The notes under the pieces: model-generated | What the model saw: the letters and a program-made list of their open reading frames with translations, nothing else | Databases searched by the model: none | Told to the model about the DNA's origin: nothing | Shown: in pieces, positions 13,833 to 21,682 of the stretch | How the letters are laid out: the number at the start of each line of letters is the position of its first letter | Position numbering within the stretch: the first letter of the stretch is position 1 | NCBI RefSeq assembly: GCF_000443165.1 | Contig: NZ_ATJV01000001.1 | Location: 1 to 64,000, forward strand | Origin: Thauera terpenica 58Eu | GTDB taxonomy: Bacteria > Pseudomonadota > Gammaproteobacteria > Burkholderiales > Rhodocyclaceae | Direction of reading: 5' to 3' | Length of the DNA stretch: 64,000 bases | Program-made: the position numbers and the translations under genes

Positions 13833-14341
13833 TTCGTGCTCTCCTGCAGCGTCAGCGTACTGATCCGCTCGACCCAGTCGCCATTCACGTCTTCGACTAT
13901 TTCTTTCAAGCTCAGATCACCGTCGCCGATATAGGTGACCACACCGAAGTTCTGTCCCACGTAATTTCCAACCTTGACCTGATGCAGATTCTTGCCCGCA
14001 AGCACAAGTGCATGGATGGTATTGCCCTGGGACAACACGCCGACCATGCGCAACGACTCGAGCGGGTAAGCCTCGAGCGGCTCCTTGCGGCGATCCAGAT
14101 CTGGCCTGAGGGCGGTGCTGGCGCGCCTCTCAACATCCATCCGCCCCTTGCGGAACGGATCGTCGACGCTGGGACCGAGGTACTCGACAACGGGAAAGGG
14201 CTTGATTTCGGGCAAGGTCCTGACCGCGCCGCGCATACCTTTGGTCTGTTCGTCCATCCAGGCATTGATGTCCTGCTGCTCGCCGCTGCTGCTGCAGCCC
14301 GCAAGGATCGCGGCACAGGCGAGGATCAACGCACGCTTCAT
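13829..14341 (-). CDS. pilP: Type IV pilus assembly lipoprotein PilP
   Basis: This 170-aa inner-membrane lipoprotein links the PilN/PilO platform to the N-terminal domains of PilQ. The lipobox AILAGC ends at C16. A flexible segment follows, and then the C-terminal beta-sandwich (about 80-170) with LESLRMVGVLSQG and VKVGNYVGQNFG, typical of PilP. It overlaps pilO upstream and pilQ downstream by 4 bp each, so the operon is translationally coupled. Base composition is normal for the region, in contrast with pilQ. Confidence 0.95.
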   Translation of the reverse strand: MKRALILACAAILAGCSSSGEQQDINAWMDEQTKGMRGAVRTLPEIKPFPVVEYLGPSVDDPFRKGRMDVERRASTALRPDLDRRKEPLEAYPLESLRMVGVLSQGNTIHALVLAGKNLHQVKVGNYVGQNFGVVTYIGDGDLSLKEIVEDVNGDWVERISTLTLQESTK

Positions 14342-15018
14342 CGCTTCTTCCCCTTTGCAGCGGCCTTCGCCTCCTGACGCTGCTTGGCAATTTCACCTTC
14401 ATCCAGATAGCGATAGGTGATCGCCTTGGCCTCGAGCTTGAGCCGTCCGTCCTTGTCAGCGTTGATTGCGATGTTGTTCAGGGTGACGATGCGCGGCATG
14501 CGTGCGACATCACTGACGAACTCACCCAGCTCGTGATAAGCACCGGTGACGCGGATGTCGATCGGCATCTCGGCATAAAACTCCTTGACCACGTTGGAGC
14601 CCGGTTTGAAGAGCTCGAACTGCAAGCCACGTCCAAGCCCCGCCTGGTTGATGTCGGACAACAAGGAGTCCATCTCGGCGCGATTCGGCAACTGCTTGAG
14701 CAGCGCACCAAATTGAATGTCGATCTCGGTCAGCTGGCGACGGTGCTCATCAAGATTGACCGCCAACTTCTTCTTCGACACCCAGCTCTCGCGCAGCTGA
14801 ATCTCTTCCTGTTCGCGCTGCGCCAGCGTATCGGCCTGTTCCTGCCAGTCGAACCACCAGAAGGCGCCGAGCGTGGCCACCAGCAGGCCGACCATGACCG
14901 CAAGGCGGGGCGCAAGCGGCCATACACCAGGGTCGCTCGTATCCAGACCCTGAAAATCCTGCGCGAGGCGCGTGAAGTCGATCGCGCGCGCACCACGGGA
15001 GGTGTCGGAAGGCTTCAT
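14338..15018 (-). CDS. pilO: Type IV pilus alignment protein PilO
   Basis: A 226-aa bitopic inner-membrane protein of the pilus alignment subcomplex. A short cytoplasmic N-terminus leads into one transmembrane helix (about 42-62), a coiled-coil segment (about 65-110) and a ferredoxin-like periplasmic domain containing GLQFELFKPG and the DIRVTGAYHELGEF stretch expected of PilO. The Lys/Ala-rich C-terminal tail (about 210-226) is basic. It pairs with PilN, whose gene overlaps it by 4 bp. Confidence 0.95.
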   Translation of the reverse strand: MKPSDTSRGARAIDFTRLAQDFQGLDTSDPGVWPLAPRLAVMVGLLVATLGAFWWFDWQEQADTLAQREQEEIQLRESWVSKKKLAVNLDEHRRQLTEIDIQFGALLKQLPNRAEMDSLLSDINQAGLGRGLQFELFKPGSNVVKEFYAEMPIDIRVTGAYHELGEFVSDVARMPRIVTLNNIAINADKDGRLKLEAKAITYRYLDEGEIAKQRQEAKAAAKGKKR

Positions 15019-15620
15019 TTGCGCGCTCCCTTCGCTTTGCTGCCGCTACCCTGAGGCTCGGACGCATCCGCTTCCGCCTTCGGCCGCTCGATACCGATGC
15101 TGAGCGTGAACTCACTGATGCGGCGATCATCGACCGTTGCCGCCTTCGCCTCGACCAGGCTTGGGCGCTCGAGGAAGGGAGACTCCTCGAGGCTGCGCAT
15201 CAGGTGCGACACGCGCGCATTCGATTGCGCGTAACCAACCAGCGTGATGCGTCCCCCCGCCTGCTTGACCGACTTCAGATACACCCCATCCGGTGTCCCG
15301 CGCGCCAGCTCATTGAGCAGGTGAACGGACTCGGCGCGCGTGCTCTGCAGATCCTCGATGACCTGCTTGCGCGCAAGCAGCGCCTCGATCTGCTCGCGCA
15401 GCCGGCGAATCTCGGCGGTCTGTTGGTCGAGCTTGGCAATCTCGCTCTTGAGAAAGGCGTTACGCGCGTCCTGATGCTCGATGTAACCCGTGTAAATGGA
15501 ATGCACGAGAAAACCGATCAGCCCTCCAAGCACCACCATGAGCGCCGACAAGACGTAGAACTGCGTGCGCCGCCGCTTGCGCTTCTCCGCGCGGTGCGGC
15601 AGCAGGTTGATCCGGATCAT
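15015..15620 (-). CDS. pilN: Type IV pilus alignment protein PilN
   Basis: This 201-aa inner-membrane protein heterodimerises with PilO and binds PilM through its short cytoplasmic N-terminus. The conserved PilM-binding motif IRINLLPHR is at residues 2-10. One transmembrane helix (about 22-42), a coiled coil (about 48-85) and a ferredoxin-like domain (about 90-175, with LNELARGTPDGVYL) follow. The C-terminal 25 residues are a charged, probably disordered tail. The start overlaps pilM by 4 bp. Confidence 0.95.
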   Translation of the reverse strand: MIRINLLPHRAEKRKRRRTQFYVLSALMVVLGGLIGFLVHSIYTGYIEHQDARNAFLKSEIAKLDQQTAEIRRLREQIEALLARKQVIEDLQSTRAESVHLLNELARGTPDGVYLKSVKQAGGRITLVGYAQSNARVSHLMRSLEESPFLERPSLVEAKAATVDDRRISEFTLSIGIERPKAEADASEPQGSGSKAKGARK

Positions 15621-16693
15621 TCGTCGAACCTCCGCAGAGCAAGCCCACAGGCAACCATCAGCGAGGGCGCATCGGTGAGCAGGTTCTTCGGCCTCACCTT
15701 CGAGGACAGGGTCATGCCCACGAAGGGGTTGCCGATGAGGGTCTCGACCTGAGTGCGTGCCGTGACGATTTCGGCCAGCCCGGGCATGAGGGCACAGCCT
15801 CCGGCGAGCACCAGATGATCGACCTGATTGTATTGAGTGGAGGTGAAGAAGAACTGCAGCGCACGCGAGACCTCGAGTGCGAGGCTGTCAAGAAAAGGCC
15901 GCATGAGTTCGCGTTCGAAGGTGTCGGGCAGCGAGCCTGCGCGCTTGGCGGCTTCGGCCTCGTCGAAGCTCATGCCGAAGTTGCGCGCAATGTCCTGCGT
16001 GAGTTGACTGCCGCCAAAAGCCTGCTCGCGCGCATAGACCGACTGCCGATTGCGGAACATGCTCACGTTCATGACGTTCGCACCCACATCGATCAGGCCG
16101 ATGACCCTGTCCTCACCACCACCGGGCAATTGACGGCTGACCAGCTCGAGCGCGGACTCGATCGCAAGTGATTCCACATCGATCACCGTTGCCTCCAGAC
16201 CCGCAGCCTGGGCCACCGCCACCCTGTCCTCGACCTTGTCCTTGCGCGATGCGGCGATCAGCACCTCCAGCTCGCCCGGACTGCCGGGCGCGGGACCGAT
16301 GACCTGGAAGTCGAGATTGACCTCATCAATGGCGAACGGAATGTACTGGTTGGCCTCAGACTCGACTGCGAGCTCCATGTCCTGCTCGCGCAAGCCAGCG
16401 GGAAGGATGATCTTCTTGGTGATCACCGACGAAGCGGGCAGCGCCATGGCGACGTTCCTGACGCCGGAGCCGAAGCGCCGCAACGCGCGCAGAACCGCCT
16501 CGCTGACCGCTTCGAGGTTGGCGATGTTGCCATCGCTCACCGCGTCACGCGGCAGCGGCTCGATGGCATAACGCTCGACTTTGTAAGCTTCCTTGTCCCC
16601 TGCGGACAACTCGACGAGCTTGACCGATGAAGATGAGATATCGAGTCCTGCGAGCTGTCGTGTGGCAGAGCCAAAAACGGGGAGTTGAATCAC
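15617..16693 (-). CDS. pilM: Type IV pilus actin-like protein PilM
   Basis: The cytoplasmic, actin-like ATP-binding protein of 358 aa anchors PilN/PilO at the inner membrane face. Actin-fold motifs are visible: LAGLDISSSSVKLVELS near the N-terminus, IGLIDVGANVMNVSMF near 205-220 and LAGGCALMPGL near 300. The start is a GTG at 16693 with AAGGG about 10 nt upstream; the reading MIQLPVFG resembles other PilM N-termini. It is the first gene of pilMNOPQ, and a sigma-70 promoter fits 80-106 bp upstream. The operon diverges from the PBP1A gene, an arrangement common in proteobacteria. Confidence 0.95.
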   Translation of the reverse strand: MIQLPVFGSATRQLAGLDISSSSVKLVELSAGDKEAYKVERYAIEPLPRDAVSDGNIANLEAVSEAVLRALRRFGSGVRNVAMALPASSVITKKIILPAGLREQDMELAVESEANQYIPFAIDEVNLDFQVIGPAPGSPGELEVLIAASRKDKVEDRVAVAQAAGLEATVIDVESLAIESALELVSRQLPGGGEDRVIGLIDVGANVMNVSMFRNRQSVYAREQAFGGSQLTQDIARNFGMSFDEAEAAKRAGSLPDTFERELMRPFLDSLALEVSRALQFFFTSTQYNQVDHLVLAGGCALMPGLAEIVTARTQVETLIGNPFVGMTLSSKVRPKNLLTDAPSLMVACGLALRRFDE

Positions 16694-16771
16694 AAAGAAA
16701 GCCCTTACATTTCTTTATGTTACGAGCGAGACTTGATTCTTGCTCTGAAATCGTATCAACAAGGACAGATA

Positions 16772-16799
16772 AGTGTAAAGCGCGCTGTTTCAGTGACAA
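16772..16799 (-). promoter_or_regulatory. Sigma-70 promoter for pilMNOPQ
   Basis: On the minus strand TTGTCA (16799-16794) is separated by 16 bp from TACACT (16777-16772), pointing leftward into pilM about 80 bp away. The -35 element lies inside the spacer of a 10-bp inverted repeat, so a bound repressor or activator could control it. Confidence 0.55.
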
Positions 16800-16814
16800 C
16801 GCCTTGAAACAGCG
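16783..16814. repeat. 10-bp inverted repeat between pilM and mrcA
   Basis: CGCTGTTTCA (16783-16792) and TGAAACAGCG (16805-16814) are perfect inverted copies around a 12-bp spacer. The element covers the pilM -35 box and reaches the expected -35 region of the mrcA promoter, as a shared operator would. It could also fold as a hairpin, but there is no T-run next to it. Confidence 0.7.
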
Positions 16815-16832
16815 GGCCTTGGGGGCATCTCG

Positions 16833-16838
16833 TATAAT
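16833..16838 (+). promoter_or_regulatory. -10 box of the mrcA promoter
   Basis: A perfect TATAAT lies 30 bp before the mrcA ATG on the plus strand. The -35 position (about 16810-16815, CAGCGG) is poor and overlaps the right arm of the inverted repeat, so this promoter probably depends on an activator or on other contacts. Confidence 0.55.
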
Positions 16839-16868
16839 GCGGGCCCTTTCGACGTTTCTGGACTGCTG

Positions 16869-19274
16869 ATGCGCTGGGTCCTCTATCCGATCGCAGCGCT
16901 GCTCGCGCTGGCGATTCTCGGTCTTGCCACGCTGGCTGCGGTATCGCTGTTCGCGTGGCCCAACCTTCCTTCGCTTGAGTCCCTGACCGACTACCGGCCT
17001 CGAATCCCACTCCGAGTATATACGTCGGATGGTCACCTGCTCGCCGAGTTTGGCGAAGAGCGCCGTGACGTGGTGCGCATTGCCGAAGTTCCATCAGCGC
17101 TCAAGCACGCCATCCTCGCCGCTGAGGACGAGCGTTTCTACGAGCATGCCGGGGTTGATCCGCTGGGCATCGCCCGCGCTGCCCTCGCCAACCTGACCTC
17201 GGGCGGGCGCGGCCAGGGCGCATCGACGATCACCATGCAGGTTGCACGCAACTTCTTCCTGACCCGCGAGAAGACCTATAACCGCAAGCTCTACGAGATC
17301 CTGCTCGCACTCAAGATTGAGCGCGAGCTGAGCAAGGACCAGATTCTCGAGCTCTACATCAACCAGATCTACCTCGGCCAGCGCGCCTATGGCTTTGCAG
17401 TGGCCGCACGGGCCTACTACGGCAAGACGCTGGACGCGCTCAGCCTGGCTGAAGCCGCGATGCTGGCGGGCCTGCCGAAGGCGCCGTCCGCATACAACCC
17501 GGTGGTCAATCCTGCGCGTGCCGCCGTGCGCCAGCAATATGTGCTGCGCCGCATGCTCGAAGCCGGCTTCATCCGGCAGACCGACTTCGAGGCCGCGATT
17601 GCGGTGGCCACGCCGACCCGCAGTCAGCGCGACACCGCTGTGGCGCGCAAACAACACGCGGACAACATTCACGGCGAGTACGTCGCCGAAATGGCGCGCC
17701 AGATCGCGGTCGAGCAGTTCGGCGAGCAGGCCTACGAGCTGGGCATACGCATCTTCACCACCGTCACGCGCAAGGACCAGGAGGCCGCCTACGCCGCGCT
17801 GCGCAAGGGGGTGACGGACTATGACCGGCGCCATGGCTACCGTGGCCCCGAGGCCTTCGCCAGTCTGGCAGCGGACAGCGCCTCGGACGAGCAGCTCGAC
17901 GAAGTGCTCGCCGAGCACAGCGACTACGATGATCTCCTCGCCGCGGTGGTGCTGCAGGCCACGCCCAAGCAGGTCAAGGTATACCGCCGCGGCGAGGAAA
18001 TCACCATCAGCGCCAACGGCCTGCGCTTTGCCGCGCCGATGCTGGCCGACAAGGCGCCGCAGGCGCGTCGCATCCGCCGCGGCGCCATCGTGCGCATCCG
18101 CGACAACGGCGACAAGGGCTGGGAGATCGCACAGGTTCCCGAAGTGCAGTCCGCCCTGGTGTCCATCGACCCGCGCGACGGCGCAATTCGCGCGCTGGTG
18201 GGCGGCTTCGACTTCAACCGCAACAAGTTCAACCACGTCACTCAGGGCCAGCGCCAGCCGGGCTCGAGCTTCAAACCCTTCATTTACTCAGCCGCGCTCG
18301 AGCGTGGCTACGGCCCCGGCCACGTCGTCGCCGACGAGCCGCTTTATTTTCCGGCCGGCGTCACCGGCAGTCAGGCCTGGGAGCCGAAAAACTACGACGG
18401 CAAATACAGCGGCCCGATGACCCTGCGCGAGGGGCTCGCGCGTTCGAAGAACATGGTCTCGATCCGCGTGCTGGAGGACATCACGCCGCAGTTTGCCCAG
18501 GATTATGTCGGCCGCTTCGGCTTCGACTCCTCCAAGCATCCGCCCTATCTCACCATGGCGCTCGGTGCCGGCAGCGTCACGCCCTGGGAACTCGCGGGTG
18601 GTTACGCGGTGTTTGCCAACGGCGGCTTTCGCATCAACCCCTACGTGGTGAAGGAAATCTACGACGGCAACGGCAAGCTGATCGCACGCACCGATCCCGT
18701 GGTCGCGGGCGAGAGCGCACCGCGCGTGCTCGATCCACGCAATGCCTGGCTGGTCGATTCGATGCTGCAGGACGTGGTCACGCACGGCACCGCCACCCGT
18801 GCGCGCAGCCTCAAGCGTAACGACCTCGCCGGCAAGACGGGGACCACGAATGACTACCTCGATGCCTGGTTCTGTGGCTACAACCCTGACCTGGTTGCCG
18901 TGTCGTGGGTGGGCTTCAGCCAACCGCGCAACCTCGGCCGGGGCGAAACCGGAGGCGCGGCCGCGCTGCCGATCTGGATCAGCTACATGAGCGCAGCGCT
19001 CGCCGGCGCCCCCGAGGTGCAGCGCCCGCGTCCGGACGGGCTGATCGAAGTCCAGGCCGGCGACGGTAGCCGCACGGACTACCAGTACGCCGAATACGCC
19101 CCGCCCGAGCCCCCGCTTGCACCGGAATGGCTGCGCGACATGTTCGCCTCCGAAGACGGGCCCGCGCTGGAGGCGCCCGAGGAAGCCACGCCCTCATTCG
19201 CACCCCGCCCGCCCCCGTCGGCACAAGCGCCAGCACCGGTCGTGGACCGCATACCGGTGCCGATCCGACGCTGA
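16869..19274 (+). CDS. mrcA: Class A penicillin-binding protein 1A
   Basis: A bifunctional peptidoglycan glycosyltransferase/transpeptidase of 801 aa, anchored in the inner membrane by one N-terminal helix (about 5-30). The GT51 domain (about 50-225) has the catalytic EDERFYEHAGVD and QGASTITMQVARNFF motifs. An OB-like insert follows. The transpeptidase domain has nucleophile S466 in SSFK, the SKNM motif, and K656-T657-G658 in GKTGTTNDY. The C-terminal 50 residues are a Pro/Ala-rich tail. It is divergent from pilM, as PBP1A genes often are, and ends 40 bp before the convergent cyaY. Confidence 0.96.
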   Translation: MRWVLYPIAALLALAILGLATLAAVSLFAWPNLPSLESLTDYRPRIPLRVYTSDGHLLAEFGEERRDVVRIAEVPSALKHAILAAEDERFYEHAGVDPLGIARAALANLTSGGRGQGASTITMQVARNFFLTREKTYNRKLYEILLALKIERELSKDQILELYINQIYLGQRAYGFAVAARAYYGKTLDALSLAEAAMLAGLPKAPSAYNPVVNPARAAVRQQYVLRRMLEAGFIRQTDFEAAIAVATPTRSQRDTAVARKQHADNIHGEYVAEMARQIAVEQFGEQAYELGIRIFTTVTRKDQEAAYAALRKGVTDYDRRHGYRGPEAFASLAADSASDEQLDEVLAEHSDYDDLLAAVVLQATPKQVKVYRRGEEITISANGLRFAAPMLADKAPQARRIRRGAIVRIRDNGDKGWEIAQVPEVQSALVSIDPRDGAIRALVGGFDFNRNKFNHVTQGQRQPGSSFKPFIYSAALERGYGPGHVVADEPLYFPAGVTGSQAWEPKNYDGKYSGPMTLREGLARSKNMVSIRVLEDITPQFAQDYVGRFGFDSSKHPPYLTMALGAGSVTPWELAGGYAVFANGGFRINPYVVKEIYDGNGKLIARTDPVVAGESAPRVLDPRNAWLVDSMLQDVVTHGTATRARSLKRNDLAGKTGTTNDYLDAWFCGYNPDLVAVSWVGFSQPRNLGRGETGGAAALPIWISYMSAALAGAPEVQRPRPDGLIEVQAGDGSRTDYQYAEYAPPEPPLAPEWLRDMFASEDGPALEAPEEATPSFAPRPPPSAQAPAPVVDRIPVPIRR

Positions 19275-19313
19275 GCTCAGGGCGCAGGCATGAGCCGCAC
19301 CCTCATTCCACCC

Positions 19314-19640
19314 TCAGTCGGCGCGCACGAGGGTGAGCGCCACCCCCGCCTGCGCGCTCACCAGCGCCGACAGCATGGCCCACAGTTCGCTACCATCGCG
19401 GGTATCGCGCCAGCTGTCATCCACCGGACGGAAGTGAAAGCCGCCCGACTTTGCCGCCACCCAGATTTCACGCGCCGCGGTGTGGCGGTTGATGATCATC
19501 TTGCTGCCGTTGTCGAATTCGATCTCAAGCACGCAGCCCTGCTTGGGCTCGACGTCCATATCCGCGCCACACTCCTCGAGGGCGGTCTCGATGCGTGCGA
19601 GCTCGGCCTCGGCCATTGCGTTGAAGACGGATTCTTCCAT
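19314..19640 (-). CDS. cyaY: Frataxin-like iron-sulfur protein CyaY
   Basis: This 108-aa cytoplasmic frataxin homologue binds iron and modulates cysteine desulfurase IscS during Fe-S cluster assembly. The ATG at 19640 (MEESVFN) fits the family; the frame is open 21 bp further but the extra residues are not conserved. An acidic first helix (FNAMAEAELARIETALEE), a beta-sheet containing LEIEFDNGSKMIINRH, and the EIWVAAKSGGFHF signature are all present. It is divergent from lptM and lysA, the same neighbourhood as in gammaproteobacteria. Confidence 0.95.
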   Translation of the reverse strand: MEESVFNAMAEAELARIETALEECGADMDVEPKQGCVLEIEFDNGSKMIINRHTAAREIWVAAKSGGFHFRPVDDSWRDTRDGSELWAMLSALVSAQAGVALTLVRAD

Positions 19641-19679
19641 GCGGATTCCTTCTGATAGCATTCCGGTTTTTGGTAAACG

Positions 19680-19865
19680 ATGGCGATGCGAGTGAAAACA
19701 ACCCTAATCGCGCTTGCCTGCGCGCTGGTGTCGGCCTGTGGCATCAAGGGCCCACTCCATCTGCCCGCACCCCAGACGAGCGCATCCGGCCAGCCTGCAC
19801 CGGGCGCCGATCATAACAAACCACTGATGCGACCGGAGCTGATCCCGGACGCCCTGAGCCAATGA
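19680..19865 (+). CDS. lptM: LPS-assembly lipoprotein LptM
   Basis: A 61-aa lipoprotein formerly called YifL. The lipobox LVSAC ends at C20 and is followed by the invariant GIKGPL, the part that in E. coli contacts LptD/LptE and promotes maturation of the LPS translocon. The rest is a low-complexity Pro/Ala tail. The ATG at 19680 or the one at 19686 could be the start. The stop overlaps the lysA start by 4 bp, which couples the two genes. Confidence 0.9.
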   Translation: MAMRVKTTLIALACALVSACGIKGPLHLPAPQTSASGQPAPGADHNKPLMRPELIPDALSQ

Positions 19866-21139
19866 CCGCAACACACAACACCGTCTCCCCCTACCCGATC
19901 CCGACCCTGCATGCCGACAATGGCGAACTGAGCCTTGAAGACGTGCCGCTGACCCAGCTTGCCGAACAATTCGGCACTCCGAGCTATGTGTATTCGAAGG
20001 CCGCGCTCACAGCCGCCTTCGACGCCTGGCAGCAGGCCCTGAGCGGGCGTCGTGCGCTCGTGTGCTATGCGGTGAAGGCGAACTCCAACCTCGGCGTGCT
20101 ATCTGTTTTCGCCCGCCTGGGGGCGGGCTTCGACATCGTCTCGGGTGGCGAGCTGGCGCGCGTGCTGGCCGCCGGGGGGCGTGCGGACAAGGTGGTGTTC
20201 TCGGGTGTGGGCAAGACTCGCGACGAGATGCGCCAGGCGCTGCGCGCCGGCATCCGCTGCTTCAATGTCGAGTCCGCAGCCGAGCTCGAGCGTCTGGACA
20301 GCATTGCCGCCGAGCTCGGGGTGAAGGCGCCGGTCGCCTTGCGCGTCAATCCGGATGTCGACCCGAAGACACACCCCTACATTTCCACCGGCCTCAAGGG
20401 CAACAAGTTCGGCGTCGCCTTCGCCGATGCGCAGGCGCTCTATGCCCGCGCCCGCGCCCTGCCCAACCTGCACATCAGCGGCATCGCCTGTCACATCGGT
20501 TCGCAACTGCTCGACCCTGCACCGATCGCCGAGGCGGCGCAAAAGCTGGCGGAACTCGTCGACCGCCTCGCCACCGATGGCATCACGCTCGACCACATCG
20601 ACCTCGGCGGCGGACTCGGCATCCGCTACCAGGACGAAACGCCGCCTGGCGTTGCCGACTATCTTGCACCACTGCTGAAGGTATTCGAGGGGCGCACCGA
20701 GGAACTATGTTTCGAGCCCGGCCGCTCACTGGTGGGCAACGCCGGCCTGCTGCTGACCCGCATCGAGTACCTGAAGCCGGGCGAGACGAAGAACTTCGCC
20801 ATCGTCGATGCCGCCATGAACGACCTTGCACGGCCTGCGCTCTACGACGCCTGGCACGACGTGGTCGAAGTCGTCGCGCGCGCGACTCCGGCACAAACCT
20901 ATGACGTCGTCGGTCCGATTTGCGAAAGTGGCGACTTCCTGGCCAGGGAACGCGAGCTGGCAGTGGAAGAGGGTGACCTGCTCGCCATCTTGTCAGCGGG
21001 GGCTTATGGCATGACGATGAGCTCGAACTACAACACCCGCCCGCGTGCCGCCGAAGTCATCGTCGATGGCGAGCAGGCGCACCTGGTGCGTGCGCGCGAA
21101 ACGATTGACGCGCTGTTTGCGGACGAAAAGCCGCTGTAG
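19862..21139 (+). CDS. lysA: Diaminopimelate decarboxylase
   Basis: The PLP-dependent enzyme of 425 aa that converts meso-diaminopimelate to lysine, the last step of the pathway. The alanine-racemase-like barrel carries the PLP lysine K72 in CYAVKANSN, the HIGSQ motif and the GGGLGI phosphate-binding loop. The C-terminal domain has CESGDFLA, with the active-site cysteine that acts from the neighbouring subunit, and the conserved GAYGMTMSSNYN near the end. It overlaps lptM by 4 bp. Confidence 0.97.
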   Translation: MTATHNTVSPYPIPTLHADNGELSLEDVPLTQLAEQFGTPSYVYSKAALTAAFDAWQQALSGRRALVCYAVKANSNLGVLSVFARLGAGFDIVSGGELARVLAAGGRADKVVFSGVGKTRDEMRQALRAGIRCFNVESAAELERLDSIAAELGVKAPVALRVNPDVDPKTHPYISTGLKGNKFGVAFADAQALYARARALPNLHISGIACHIGSQLLDPAPIAEAAQKLAELVDRLATDGITLDHIDLGGGLGIRYQDETPPGVADYLAPLLKVFEGRTEELCFEPGRSLVGNAGLLLTRIEYLKPGETKNFAIVDAAMNDLARPALYDAWHDVVEVVARATPAQTYDVVGPICESGDFLARERELAVEEGDLLAILSAGAYGMTMSSNYNTRPRAAEVIVDGEQAHLVRARETIDALFADEKPL

Positions 21140-21155
21140 TCCCTCGCGACCCGCT

Positions 21156-21180
21156 GGCAAGGTGGCAAGGCCACCTTGTC
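21156..21180. terminator. Hairpin between convergent lysA and an unknown gene
   Basis: CAAGGTGG (21158-21165) pairs with CCACCTTG (21171-21178) around a 5-nt loop. It fills the 39-bp gap between two convergent genes and may end both transcripts, although neither strand shows a proper T-run. Confidence 0.45.
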
Positions 21181-21520
21181 AGCCCTTGCTCTGGGCCAGC
21201 AGTTCAGCCTCCTGGTAAAGGGCTCGACCAAAAGCCTTCCATGTCTTGCCGGCACTGGTATTGACGTCAATCTGCGCACTCTGGCGCATGGTGTGCAGCA
21301 TGAGCTCGGACAAGGCGAACAACTCGGCGGTGAGCTTGTCCTCGCTCAGCGCGCTACGGAACAAGCTATCCACGCAGCCCGGCTTGCAGCTCAAGGCGTG
21401 ACGCGCCAGCGCGCGCAGGCGGATGGGGTCATCCCAGTCGACTCCGAGCGCCAGCCCGCGCAGGAATATCTCGCGCTCGATCTCTTTCGCCCGGCGCGCA
21501 TAATTTCCAAATCCACTCAT
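21179..21520 (-). CDS. Unknown 113-aa helical protein
   Basis: I do not recognise this family. The protein looks soluble and mostly helical, with basic residues at the N-terminus (YARRAKEIEREIF), two cysteines close together (HALSCKPGCVDSLF, about residues 45-50) and no signal peptide or membrane segment. Codon use and GC content match the neighbours, which supports a real gene. The start is the ATG at 21520 with AAGG about 10 nt upstream. It is convergent with lysA and divergent from dacB. A 24-codon frame ends in an ATGA overlap with this start. Its job is unknown. Confidence 0.65.
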   Translation of the reverse strand: MSGFGNYARRAKEIEREIFLRGLALGVDWDDPIRLRALARHALSCKPGCVDSLFRSALSEDKLTAELFALSELMLHTMRQSAQIDVNTSAGKTWKAFGRALYQEAELLAQSKG

Positions 21521-21682
21521 TTCAAGAACCTTGCAGTCACGCCGAAAAACAAGTCCCCGACGTCGGTATCGATGAATTCCAACGAGCGCACCCCATCTTC
21601 AATGGTTTTATTCTGCCACTGTGCAGGGAAACGGCTGGCACCCTTCCGTCAGCAACCGTGCTGCAGTGCACTATACCGCCGT

